DNA from: Deltaproteobacteria bacterium
Lineage (GTDB): Bacteria > Desulfobacterota > Desulfobacteria > Desulfobacterales > ETH-SRB1
Assembly (NCBI GenBank): GCA_003647525.1
Contig: QMMZ01000185.1
Location: 1-5,350, forward strand
DNA: 5,350 nucleotides
Reading direction: 5' to 3'
The position numbers and the translations under genes are program-made. Below the pieces are notes generated by a model. That model ran no database searches. It was not told the origin of the DNA and saw only the letters and a program-made list of their open reading frames with translations. Positions within the stretch are counted from its first letter, which is position 1, and the number at the start of each line of letters is the position of its first letter. Below, in pieces: positions 1 to 5,350 of this stretch.

Positions 1-1653
1 CAGAGAGAATATTATCTCCGCCAGCAAATGGAAGCGATCAAGGAAGAACTTGGCGAAAAAGATGAAACAAGTGTTGAAATTGAAGAATACAAGGCTAAAA
101 TTAAAGAAAAAAATCTTCCTAAAGAAGCACTTAAAGAGGCTGAACGAGAAATTGACCGCTTATCACGAATGCACCCTTCTTCTTCCGAATATACTGTGGC
201 ATCAACATACCTTGACTGGCTGACATCACTGCCCTGGAATGAAAGCACAAAAGACAAGTTAGATATAAAAAAGGTCAGAAAGATTTTAGATAATGATCAT
301 TACGGGCTAAAGAAACCAAAAAAACGTATTATAGAATTTCTGGCGGTACGGAAACTCAAGCCTGAATCAAAAGGCCCTATCCTTTGTCTTGCAGGTCCTC
401 CCGGTACAGGAAAAACATCTCTTGGCCGCTCAATAGCCAGAGCTTTAGGACGCAAATTTCATAGAATCTCACTTGGCGGTGTCAGGGACGAAGCTGAAAT
501 CAGAGGACACAGGCGAACCTATGTCGGCGCTCTTCCCGGGCGTATTATACAGGGAATCAGACGCGCTGAGTCAAATAATCCTGTTTTTATGCTGGACGAA
601 ATAGACAAGGTCGGAAGTGATTTTCGCGGTGATCCATCTTCGGCACTGCTGGAGGTACTTGATCCGGAGCAAAACTTTTCTTTTTCAGATCATTACCTTG
701 ATGTGCCATTTGATCTGTCAAAAGTTATGTTCATAACTACTGCAAATATCTTAGACACAATACCTCCGGCTCTTCGAGACAGAATGGAGGTCCTGCATCT
801 GCTGGGCTATACTCTGGATGAAAAAATTAAAATCGCAAACCGTTTTCTCATACCTCGTCAACGCGAAGCACATGGTCTCAATTTATCTCAAATATCTTTC
901 ACAAATGCTTCAATAAAAAATATAATCACAGGCTACACAAGGGAAGCGGGTTTAAGAAATCTTGAACGTGAAATTGCAACCATCTGCCGCGGTGTAGCAA
1001 CTCAAATTGTTGCAGGAGAAGCAAAATCAGTAAAAATCAATATAAAAGATGTTTACAAATTTCTCGGTCCTGTGCATTTTGCCTCTGAAGCCAGGGCAAG
1101 GCCATCGAAACCGGGTATAGCTATGGGGCTTGCATGGACAATGAATGGCGGCGAATTACTCTTTATCGAAGCTACATCCATGAAAGGGAAAAAGGGCATT
1201 ACCTTAACCGGTCAGCTCGGGGATGTTATGAAAGAATCCGCAACAGCGGCTTTGAGTTTCATCCGTGCAAATGCTTCTAAAATAGGAATCTCCGAAAATT
1301 TTTTTGATAAAATTGATATACATATACACATACCGGCAGGAGGCATACCTAAAGACGGCCCTTCTGCCGGTGTCACCATACTTACAGCCCTTGTATCTCT
1401 TCTGACCAATAAAACAATAAAAAAAGATCTTGCCATGACCGGTGAAATTACCCTGAGAGGCCGGGTACTGCCGGTTGGAGGGATAAAAGAAAAAGTTCTT
1501 GCCGCCCATCATGCAGGGATAAAAAGCATTATCATGCCAAAGTGGAACGAAAAAGATTTAGAAGAAGATATACCGGAAAAGGTAAAAAAAGAGATTCAAT
1601 TCCACTTTGTTGATGAAATGATGGAAGTACTGAAAATTGCTATAGGAAAGTAA
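1..1653 (+). CDS. lon: ATP-dependent protease LonA (3' part; 5' end outside window)
   Basis: Lon is a cytosolic AAA+ serine protease that unfolds and degrades damaged and regulatory proteins. The frame is open from base 1, and the first residues (QREYYLRQQMEAI) match the coiled-coil region before the ATPase domain. The true start is therefore upstream and roughly 220-230 N-terminal residues are missing, judged by recalled alignment to E. coli Lon. ATG 28 is internal. Numbering from base 1, the 550 visible residues show: Walker A GPPGTGKT at 132-139; Walker B with D199/E200; sensor-1 N249; arginine finger R261 in DRMEV; sensor-2 R319 in GLRNLERE; and the protease domain with catalytic S455 (DGPSAG) and K498 (second Lys of KEK). 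The Ser-Lys distance of 43 equals that of E. coli S679/K722. The protein is soluble, with no membrane segment in the ATPase domain, so it is LonA rather than LonB. The C-terminus is complete, with TAA at 1651-1653. It lies 4 bases before the rlpA-like gene, probably in the same transcript. The promoter is not visible. Confidence 0.98.
   Translation, partial: QREYYLRQQMEAIKEELGEKDETSVEIEEYKAKIKEKNLPKEALKEAEREIDRLSRMHPSSSEYTVASTYLDWLTSLPWNESTKDKLDIKKVRKILDNDHYGLKKPKKRIIEFLAVRKLKPESKGPILCLAGPPGTGKTSLGRSIARALGRKFHRISLGGVRDEAEIRGHRRTYVGALPGRIIQGIRRAESNNPVFMLDEIDKVGSDFRGDPSSALLEVLDPEQNFSFSDHYLDVPFDLSKVMFITTANILDTIPPALRDRMEVLHLLGYTLDEKIKIANRFLIPRQREAHGLNLSQISFTNASIKNIITGYTREAGLRNLEREIATICRGVATQIVAGEAKSVKINIKDVYKFLGPVHFASEARARPSKPGIAMGLAWTMNGGELLFIEATSMKGKKGITLTGQLGDVMKESATAALSFIRANASKIGISENFFDKIDIHIHIPAGGIPKDGPSAGVTILTALVSLLTNKTIKKDLAMTGEITLRGRVLPVGGIKEKVLAAHHAGIKSIIMPKWNEKDLEEDIPEKVKKEIQFHFVDEMMEVLKIAIGK
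1644..1650 (+). promoter_or_regulatory. Ribosome binding site for the rlpA-like gene
   Basis: AGGAAAG lies inside the last codons of lon, 7 bases before ATG 1658. It supports that start and suggests translation of the lipoprotein gene is linked to lon. Confidence 0.65.
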
Positions 1654-1657
1654 CCAA

Positions 1658-2413
1658 ATGACCTTAAAATCTTTCGTTACTTTCCTTGCTGTTTTCGCTT
1701 TTATCCTTTTCTTATTCCACGGATGTGCCACAGTAAAATCACCTCCTGTTGAATCAAAAACTTCCCCGACATTCAGGCCTTACAAAGTAATGGGCAAGTG
1801 GTATCAGCCGCTGCATGACGCAAAGGATTTCGTGCAGGTTGGAAAAGCATCCTGGTATGGCAAGAAATTTCATGGCAGAAAAACCGCAAACGGTGAAATT
1901 TATGATATGTATGCCGTCTCTGCCGCGCATAAAACTCTGCCGATTGGGACATATGTAAGGGTGCACAATCTACATAACAATAAAAAAATCGAGGTCAGAA
2001 TCAATGACCGCGGGCCCTTTGTCCGCGGCAGAATAATTGATCTTTCCTATGCTGCGGCAAAAAAAATTGGTATAGTTGGCCCAGGTACGGCTAAGGTCAA
2101 AGTCGTAGCCCTGGGTGTTGCCGGAGAATCTGAACCCAAAACCGATAAACGCCGGACTTATGTCCCTGTGAACTATTATGCAGGAAATTTTACATTTCAA
2201 GTCGGAGCATTCTGCGACCGGCAAAATGCTGAAAGGTTCAGGGGAAAACTTGCTCAACAATACAAAAATGCTCACATAACAACTTATGACGGCAGTGATG
2301 CGATCTACTACAGAGTACGGCTTGGGAAGTGCTCAAATCTTGAGCAGGCAGCAGAGTATGAAAAATATCTTAATGACAACGGATTTAATGACGCATTTAT
2401 TGTTGCGGAATAG
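1658..2413 (+). CDS. rlpA: RlpA-like septal lytic transglycosylase lipoprotein with SPOR domain
   Basis: RlpA proteins are outer-membrane lipoproteins. In Pseudomonas aeruginosa, RlpA cleaves glycan strands that lack stem peptides at the division septum. This 251-residue protein has a short Lys-containing N-terminus, a very Phe/Leu-rich hydrophobic stretch (about residues 6-20) and a candidate lipidated Cys at 23. The lipobox (Leu-Phe-His-Gly-Cys, 19-23) is off consensus. Residues about 62-152 form the double-psi beta-barrel: GKASWYG, TANGE, AAHKTLP and RINDRGPF. E80, H91 and D117 have the same spacing (11 and 37) as the P. aeruginosa catalytic-site residues E120, H131 and D157 as I recall them, so the enzyme is probably active. 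Residues about 176-250 look like a SPOR domain (FTFQVGAFCDRQNAERF, then YYRVRLG), which binds denuded septal peptidoglycan. The ATG start has a good ribosome binding site and lies 4 bases after lon. The gmhB-like gene follows after 18 bases. The family assignment is firm; enzymatic activity is inferred, because some RlpA proteins, including that of E. coli, have no demonstrated activity. Confidence 0.93.
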   Translation: MTLKSFVTFLAVFAFILFLFHGCATVKSPPVESKTSPTFRPYKVMGKWYQPLHDAKDFVQVGKASWYGKKFHGRKTANGEIYDMYAVSAAHKTLPIGTYVRVHNLHNNKKIEVRINDRGPFVRGRIIDLSYAAAKKIGIVGPGTAKVKVVALGVAGESEPKTDKRRTYVPVNYYAGNFTFQVGAFCDRQNAERFRGKLAQQYKNAHITTYDGSDAIYYRVRLGKCSNLEQAAEYEKYLNDNGFNDAFIVAE

Positions 2414-2419
2414 CTGAAT

Positions 2420-2423
2420 GGAG
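2420..2423 (+). promoter_or_regulatory. Ribosome binding site deciding the TTG start of the gmhB-like gene
   Basis: GGAG sits 8 bases before TTG 2432 and 11 bases before the adjacent TTG 2435. The spacing favours 2432. There is no in-frame ATG or GTG between the preceding in-frame TAG (2411-2413) and this point. Confidence 0.55.
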
Positions 2424-2431
2424 TTAAAAAA

Positions 2432-2989
2432 TTGTTGAAAAATGTAGTTTTTCTGGACAGGGACGGCGTTATAAACAGGGATTCTCCTGATTACATAAAG
2501 AGCTGGGCGGAATTTAAGTTTATCCCCGGCAGTATTGATGCGATAAAACTTCTTAACTTAAACGGCTTTGTCGTTATCATAATTACAAACCAGTCGGTTA
2601 TAAACCGAAACATGGTATCATTAGATGGCCTTGAATATATTCATTCCAGGATGAAGTCAGCGTTTAAGTCAGGCGGAGGAGAGATAAAAGACATATTTTA
2701 CTGCCCTCATATCCCCGAAGACAGATGCGACTGCCGCAAACCAGAGCCTGGATTGATTCACAGAGCAAAAAAAACATACCATATTGATCTTGCAAATTCT
2801 GTTATGGTAGGCGACAGCGTAAAGGATATTATGTGCGCCCGCAATGCAGGATGCGGTCACAGTATTCTGGTAAAAACAGGAAACGGGGTTGATGCTGAAA
2901 AAATCCTTGCACAAAAAAAGATTTTTCCTGACCACGTGGCTGAAGATCTTTTAGATGCAGCCAAATGGATAGTGAATACTGAAAATTGA
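2432..2989 (+). CDS. gmhB: HAD-family D-glycero-manno-heptose 1,7-bisphosphate 7-phosphatase (GmhB-like)
   Basis: GmhB removes the 7-phosphate from heptose 1,7-bisphosphate on the way to ADP-heptose, the building block of the LPS inner core. It is a cytosolic, Mg-dependent enzyme. The 185-residue length is typical. Visible motifs: HAD motif I FLDRDGVIN with nucleophile D9 and acid/base D11; motif II T52-N53-Q54; a zinc site C91-x-H93 and C99-x-C101 followed by RKP (102-104); and motif IV VGDSVKD with D128 and D132. The start is TTG 2432, chosen by GGAG at 2420-2423 and because homologues begin just before motif I; TTG 2435 is the only close alternative. The stop overlaps the recD2 start. The short zinc loop (five residues between H93 and C99) also fits the histidinol-phosphatase half of HisB, and sequence alone does not fully separate the two. 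No histidine gene or dehydratase domain is present, and the neighbouring envelope lipoprotein favours GmhB. No other heptose or LPS gene is visible. Confidence 0.85.
   Translation: MLKNVVFLDRDGVINRDSPDYIKSWAEFKFIPGSIDAIKLLNLNGFVVIIITNQSVINRNMVSLDGLEYIHSRMKSAFKSGGGEIKDIFYCPHIPEDRCDCRKPEPGLIHRAKKTYHIDLANSVMVGDSVKDIMCARNAGCGHSILVKTGNGVDAEKILAQKKIFPDHVAEDLLDAAKWIVNTEN
2986..2989 (+). promoter_or_regulatory. TTGA stop/start overlap: likely translational coupling of gmhB and recD2
   Basis: TTG 2986-2988 (recD2 start) overlaps TGA 2987-2989 (gmhB stop). An in-frame TGA at 2980-2982 rules out any earlier recD2 start, and no clear Shine-Dalgarno precedes the TTG. Ribosomes finishing gmhB probably re-initiate here, which would keep helicase output low and tied to gmhB translation. 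Confidence 0.6.
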
Positions 2990-5193
2990 ATACATCCCTT
3001 CCCTTAACCGTCCTTGAAGGCAAGCTCGAACAAATTACATATTTTAACAAAGAAACCCTTTATATTATTGCAAAATTAAAACCAGGCAACACAAATAATC
3101 TTGTTACAATTGTAGGTTTCATGGGAGGAGTAAGTCCGGGCGAAGCGCTGAAAATAATGGGAGAGTGGGAAACCCATCCCAAATACGGAGAGCAGTTCAG
3201 AATCAAATCATATGATGTAACTCTGCCAGCATCTGTTGAAGGAATAAGAAATTACCTTAAATCAGGTATGATTAAGGGAATAGGCCGTTTGATGGCAGCC
3301 AGATTGGTGAAGCGCTTTGGAGCCGACACCCTGAATGTAATAGAGAACTGCCAGGAAAAACTGCTTGAAGTAGAAGGAATAGGAAAAACAAAAGCAGCCT
3401 CTATCAGCAATGCATGGAAAGATCATCATGCAATAAGAAGTTTAATGCAGTTCCTTCAGGAAGCTGGAGTAAAAACCTCATATTCCGCTATACTGCTCAA
3501 GGAATACGGCCTGGATGCTCTGAACATAATAAAAAGCAATCCCTATTGCCTGGCAAACGACATTCCAGGTATTGGTTTTTATATGGCAGACGCAATAGCG
3601 CTTAAGCTTGGAAAATTAGAAAATAAACCGGAAAGGGCCAGAGCATGCATTATCCATCTTATGCAGCAATTTTCAAATGAAGGCCATGTTTTCGCTTATC
3701 TGGATCAACTGACTGCACGCTGTAAAAATCTTTTTCAAATAGAATCTAAAGCAGCCGAACAAGCAATAGAAGATCTTTCAGCTTCCGGCGATCTAATTAT
3801 TGAAAACAAAGCAGAAATCCCAGATAAAAAAAAAGATAAAAAAGCCGTTTATTTGAAAGCCCTTCACCAGGCAGAAGCAGGTCTTGCAAACAGGCTTAAA
3901 GCCCTTTTATCCGTTCCTGTTGTACCTCAGGGAATAGACACGGAACAAATATCAAATGAAGTTCTGAAAAAACTGGCCATAAAGCTTTCAGAAGAACAGC
4001 TTAATGTTCTGGAAAAAATATTCTCTCATCGGGCGGTAATCATTACAGGAGGCCCTGGAACCGGAAAAACAACCCTGATCAGGTCGATTAATGCCGTATT
4101 TAAAGCTCTTGGAAAACAGATCAGCCTTGCTGCCCCTACAGGACGCGCGGCAAGGCGGCTGGCGGAATTAACACACAAAAATGCAAAGACTATTCACAGG
4201 CTTCTGGGATATAATTTTAAAGATAATCTTTTCGACAAAAACCAGAACAACCCTCTTGATGCAGACGCAGTAATCATTGATGAAGCCTCAATGGTGGATA
4301 TATATTTGATGTTTCATCTGCTGAATTCAATTCCCATGACTTCAATGCTCATAATGGTTGGAGATGTTTTTCAACTCCCATCCGTCGGCCCGGGCAATGT
4401 GCTTGACGACATGATCAAATCAAACATTATACCGGTTTTCTATCTTAAGAAAATCTTCAGACAGGCCAGGGAAAGCTCTATTGTTCTCAATGCCCACAGG
4501 GTGCTAAAGGGTGAATTCCCTTTACTCAAACATACAAATGAACCAGCCGACCTTTCTGAATTTTACTTCATAGAACAGAACAATCCTGAAAAAGTTGTCT
4601 CTACAATTGTTGAACTGTGTACAATGGCCATACCTGAACGCTTTGGCTTTGATCCTGTCAAGGAGGTTCAGGTTCTGACCCCAATGCACAAGGGCGTGAC
4701 AGGCACAATTAATCTCAATCAAGTGCTGCAAAAGGTATTAAACCCTGTCACGATTAATGCTGCAAATAATTCTTTTAAACCCGGCGACAAGGTAATGCAC
4801 CTGAAAAACAACTATCAGAAAGAAGTCTTTAATGGAGATATAGGTACTGTAATATCCATTGACAGTAAAAAAGAGGAACTTTCAGTTGACTTTTATGGAA
4901 GGGCGGTAAGTTATGATTTTACGGAAACGGGTGAATTATCTCTCGCCTATGCCATATCGGTACACAAGTCACAGGGTTCGGAATATCCCGCAGTAATTAT
5001 ACCTCTAATGACACAGCATTATGCTCTGCTACAGAGGAACCTTTTATACACTGCTATTACAAGAGGAGAAAAGCTGGTAATCTTGATCGGCATGAAAAAA
5101 GCGCTGGACATCGCACTGAAAAACGACAGGCCCCGTCAGCGTCTTTCCATGCTTGCAGACAGGCTGTCAACATATAGACTTTCAGATAAATAA
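2986..5193 (+). CDS. recD2: RecD2-type SF1B ATP-dependent 5'-3' DNA helicase
   Basis: RecD2 unwinds DNA 5' to 3' and acts in repair and replication-fork maintenance independently of RecBC. The 735-residue length is typical. An N-terminal region (about 8-80, LEGKLEQITYF to the KSYDVTLP area) is followed by helix-hairpin-helix motifs (GMIKGIG near 94-100, VEGIGKTKA 129-137, IPGIGFYMADAIA 193-205). This N-terminus separates RecD2 from RecBCD RecD. Helicase motifs: Q-motif-like SEEQ 335-338; Walker A GGPGTGKT 355-362 with K361; motif Ia APTGRAA 383-389; motif II D432-E433-A-S; motif III GDVFQLP 459-465; FRQAR 491-495; an SH3-like VFNGDIGTV 614-622; motif V YAISVHKSQGSEYP 655-668; motif VI YTAITRGE 688-695. 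The start is TTG 2986: an in-frame stop lies just upstream, and the next ATG (3121) would cut into the conserved N-terminus. A Lys-rich linker (about 276-286) precedes the motor. The last six residues, YRLSDK, and the TAA stop lie in an inverted-repeat arm and appear to have been added by an insertion. Confidence 0.96.
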   Translation: MNTSLPLTVLEGKLEQITYFNKETLYIIAKLKPGNTNNLVTIVGFMGGVSPGEALKIMGEWETHPKYGEQFRIKSYDVTLPASVEGIRNYLKSGMIKGIGRLMAARLVKRFGADTLNVIENCQEKLLEVEGIGKTKAASISNAWKDHHAIRSLMQFLQEAGVKTSYSAILLKEYGLDALNIIKSNPYCLANDIPGIGFYMADAIALKLGKLENKPERARACIIHLMQQFSNEGHVFAYLDQLTARCKNLFQIESKAAEQAIEDLSASGDLIIENKAEIPDKKKDKKAVYLKALHQAEAGLANRLKALLSVPVVPQGIDTEQISNEVLKKLAIKLSEEQLNVLEKIFSHRAVIITGGPGTGKTTLIRSINAVFKALGKQISLAAPTGRAARRLAELTHKNAKTIHRLLGYNFKDNLFDKNQNNPLDADAVIIDEASMVDIYLMFHLLNSIPMTSMLIMVGDVFQLPSVGPGNVLDDMIKSNIIPVFYLKKIFRQARESSIVLNAHRVLKGEFPLLKHTNEPADLSEFYFIEQNNPEKVVSTIVELCTMAIPERFGFDPVKEVQVLTPMHKGVTGTINLNQVLQKVLNPVTINAANNSFKPGDKVMHLKNNYQKEVFNGDIGTVISIDSKKEELSVDFYGRAVSYDFTETGELSLAYAISVHKSQGSEYPAVIIPLMTQHYALLQRNLLYTAITRGEKLVILIGMKKALDIALKNDRPRQRLSMLADRLSTYRLSDK

Positions 5194-5199
5194 TTTCAC
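5173..5199 (+). repeat. Left arm of 27-base inverted repeat, overlapping the recD2 3' end
   Basis: This arm pairs with 5252-5278 at 26 of 27 positions; the only mismatch is A5190 against A5261. It contains the last six recD2 codons and the TAA stop. The bases outside the arms (A5172/G5279) and inside them (T5200/T5251) do not pair, so the limits are sharp. Confidence 0.92.
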
Positions 5200-5276
5200 T
5201 GTGTTATCAGTCGTCGACGTATAACTAATACGCCTTCCTCCTTCTGGCCTTGTGAAATTAATTATCTGAAAGTCTA
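5175..5276. mobile_element. Probable MITE, 102 bp, with TA target duplication (IS630/Tc1-mariner type)
   Basis: The segment has 25-base terminal inverted repeats (5175-5199 and 5252-5276, 24 of 25 matching), a non-coding centre of 52 bases, and a TA dinucleotide on each side (5173-5174 and 5277-5278). IS630/Tc1-mariner transposases are known to duplicate a TA target, and small internally deleted relatives with this form are known as MITEs. Removing the element with one TA joins ACA to TAG TAA, which restores a recD2 stop right after the last normal-looking residues. No transposase is present, so any movement would need one supplied in trans. The TA is itself palindromic and only two bases long, so the duplication alone is weak evidence; the restored stop is the stronger argument. 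The alternative is a plain long 3' hairpin that arose by local inverted duplication of the recD2 end. Confidence 0.6.
5218..5232. repeat. Small hairpin in the centre of the probable MITE
   Basis: CGTAT (5218-5222) and ATACG (5228-5232) form a 5-bp stem around the loop AACTA. It overlaps two competing symmetries: the 8-base palindrome CGTCGACG (5212-5219), and GTTAT/ATAAC (5203-5207 with 5221-5225). In RNA or single-stranded DNA the centre could fold in more than one way on top of the 27-bp stem. Confidence 0.45.
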
Positions 5277-5278
5277 TA
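5252..5278 (-). repeat. Right arm of the 27-base inverted repeat
   Basis: This is an inverted copy of the recD2 end (5173-5199) with one mismatch. It is followed by GTAAATTG, not by a run of T, so the structure is not a standard Rho-independent terminator for recD2. Confidence 0.92.
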
Positions 5279-5308
5279 GTAAATTGTAGATCCTGGTGTT
5301 TTATACCC

Positions 5309-5337
5309 TTGACAAGATCAAACTGTTTTTGTAGAGT
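5309..5337 (+). promoter_or_regulatory. Sigma70-type promoter for a gene beyond the right edge
   Basis: A perfect -35 box TTGACA (5309-5314), a 17-base spacer and a -10 box TAGAGT (5332-5337, 4 of 6 to consensus). Transcription would start near 5342-5345 and run rightward out of the window. The promoter lies 31 bases outside the right end of the probable MITE, so it belongs to the host sequence. No start codon or RNA gene can be recognised in the few bases that follow. The rest of 5194-5350 holds only the inverted-repeat element. Confidence 0.6.
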
Positions 5338-5350
5338 TATTACCGGTGAG

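Noticed and set aside
28..30. ATG 28 as the start of lon
   Set aside because: The frame stays open to base 1 and encodes conserved Lon residues before this Met, and the N-terminal domain would be missing.
1204..1512. Minus-strand open frames opposite the lon protease domain
   Set aside because: They lie opposite strongly conserved Lon coding sequence, look like no known protein, and have low-complexity composition typical of shadow frames.
1970..2275. Minus-strand open frame opposite the rlpA-like gene
   Set aside because: It overlaps the barrel and SPOR domains, which are conserved on the plus strand, and it has no recognisable motif.
2418..2438. ATG 2418 as a start between the rlpA-like gene and gmhB
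   Set aside because: It is out of frame with gmhB and reaches TGA after six codons. Its GGAG neighbour is better explained as the site for TTG 2432.
3414..3605. Plus-strand small frame inside recD2
   Set aside because: It is an out-of-frame shadow over the helix-hairpin-helix region of RecD2, which is clearly coding in its own frame.
5233..5248. AGGAGG-like ribosome binding site on the minus strand, within the reverse complement of the pyrimidine-rich strip
   Set aside because: No ATG, GTG or TTG follows at a usable distance leading to a credible reading frame, and any frame would run backwards into recD2.
5173..5278. Inverted repeat as a Rho-independent terminator of recD2
   Set aside because: The stem is A/T-rich and 27 bp long with a 52-base loop, and no T-run follows on either strand. 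A normal terminator has a short G/C-rich stem, a small loop and a T-run.

Overview
The window is a one-directional gene run from a Gram-negative bacterium with fairly A/T-rich DNA (judged by eye, not counted). It holds, in order, the 3' part of lon (LonA protease), an RlpA-type lipoprotein gene, a gmhB-like HAD phosphatase gene and a full recD2-type helicase gene. All are on the + strand. A 157-base non-coding tail follows. An RlpA lipoprotein and a probable heptose-phosphate phosphatase for LPS core synthesis point to an outer-membrane organism. RecD2 is common where RecBCD is absent. The overall style fits Desulfobacterota (the old Deltaproteobacteria), but that placement is an inference from gene content and protein style.

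Layout: 1-1653 lon, open at the left edge; 1658-2413 rlpA-like, 4 bases after lon; 2432-2989 gmhB-like, 18 bases further on, starting with TTG; 2986-5193 recD2, starting with a TTG that overlaps the gmhB stop (TTGA). The tight spacing and the overlap suggest one transcript. The four products do not form one pathway: proteolysis, cell-wall and septum processing, LPS sugar supply, and DNA repair. The run looks like a housekeeping or envelope/stress operon rather than a dedicated system. All expected catalytic residues are present in each protein, so nothing here looks decayed.

The most notable structure is at the end of recD2. A near-perfect 27-base inverted repeat (5173-5199 and 5252-5278, one mismatch) encloses a 52-base centre, and its left arm contains the last codons and the stop of recD2. 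Read as an element of 102 bp (5175-5276) flanked by TA on both sides, it has the form of a small non-autonomous transposon (MITE) of the TA-targeting IS630/Tc1-mariner type. Removing the element and one TA rebuilds the reading frame as ...Leu-Ser-Thr followed directly by TAG TAA. The element therefore appears to have landed in the recD2 stop codon, adding six residues (YRLSDK) and supplying a new TAA stop. Just beyond it is a good sigma70-type promoter (TTGACA, 17-base spacer, TAGAGT) pointing out of the window toward an unseen gene.

I do not see a new defence or other undescribed multi-gene system here. The probable MITE insertion is the observation most worth following up.
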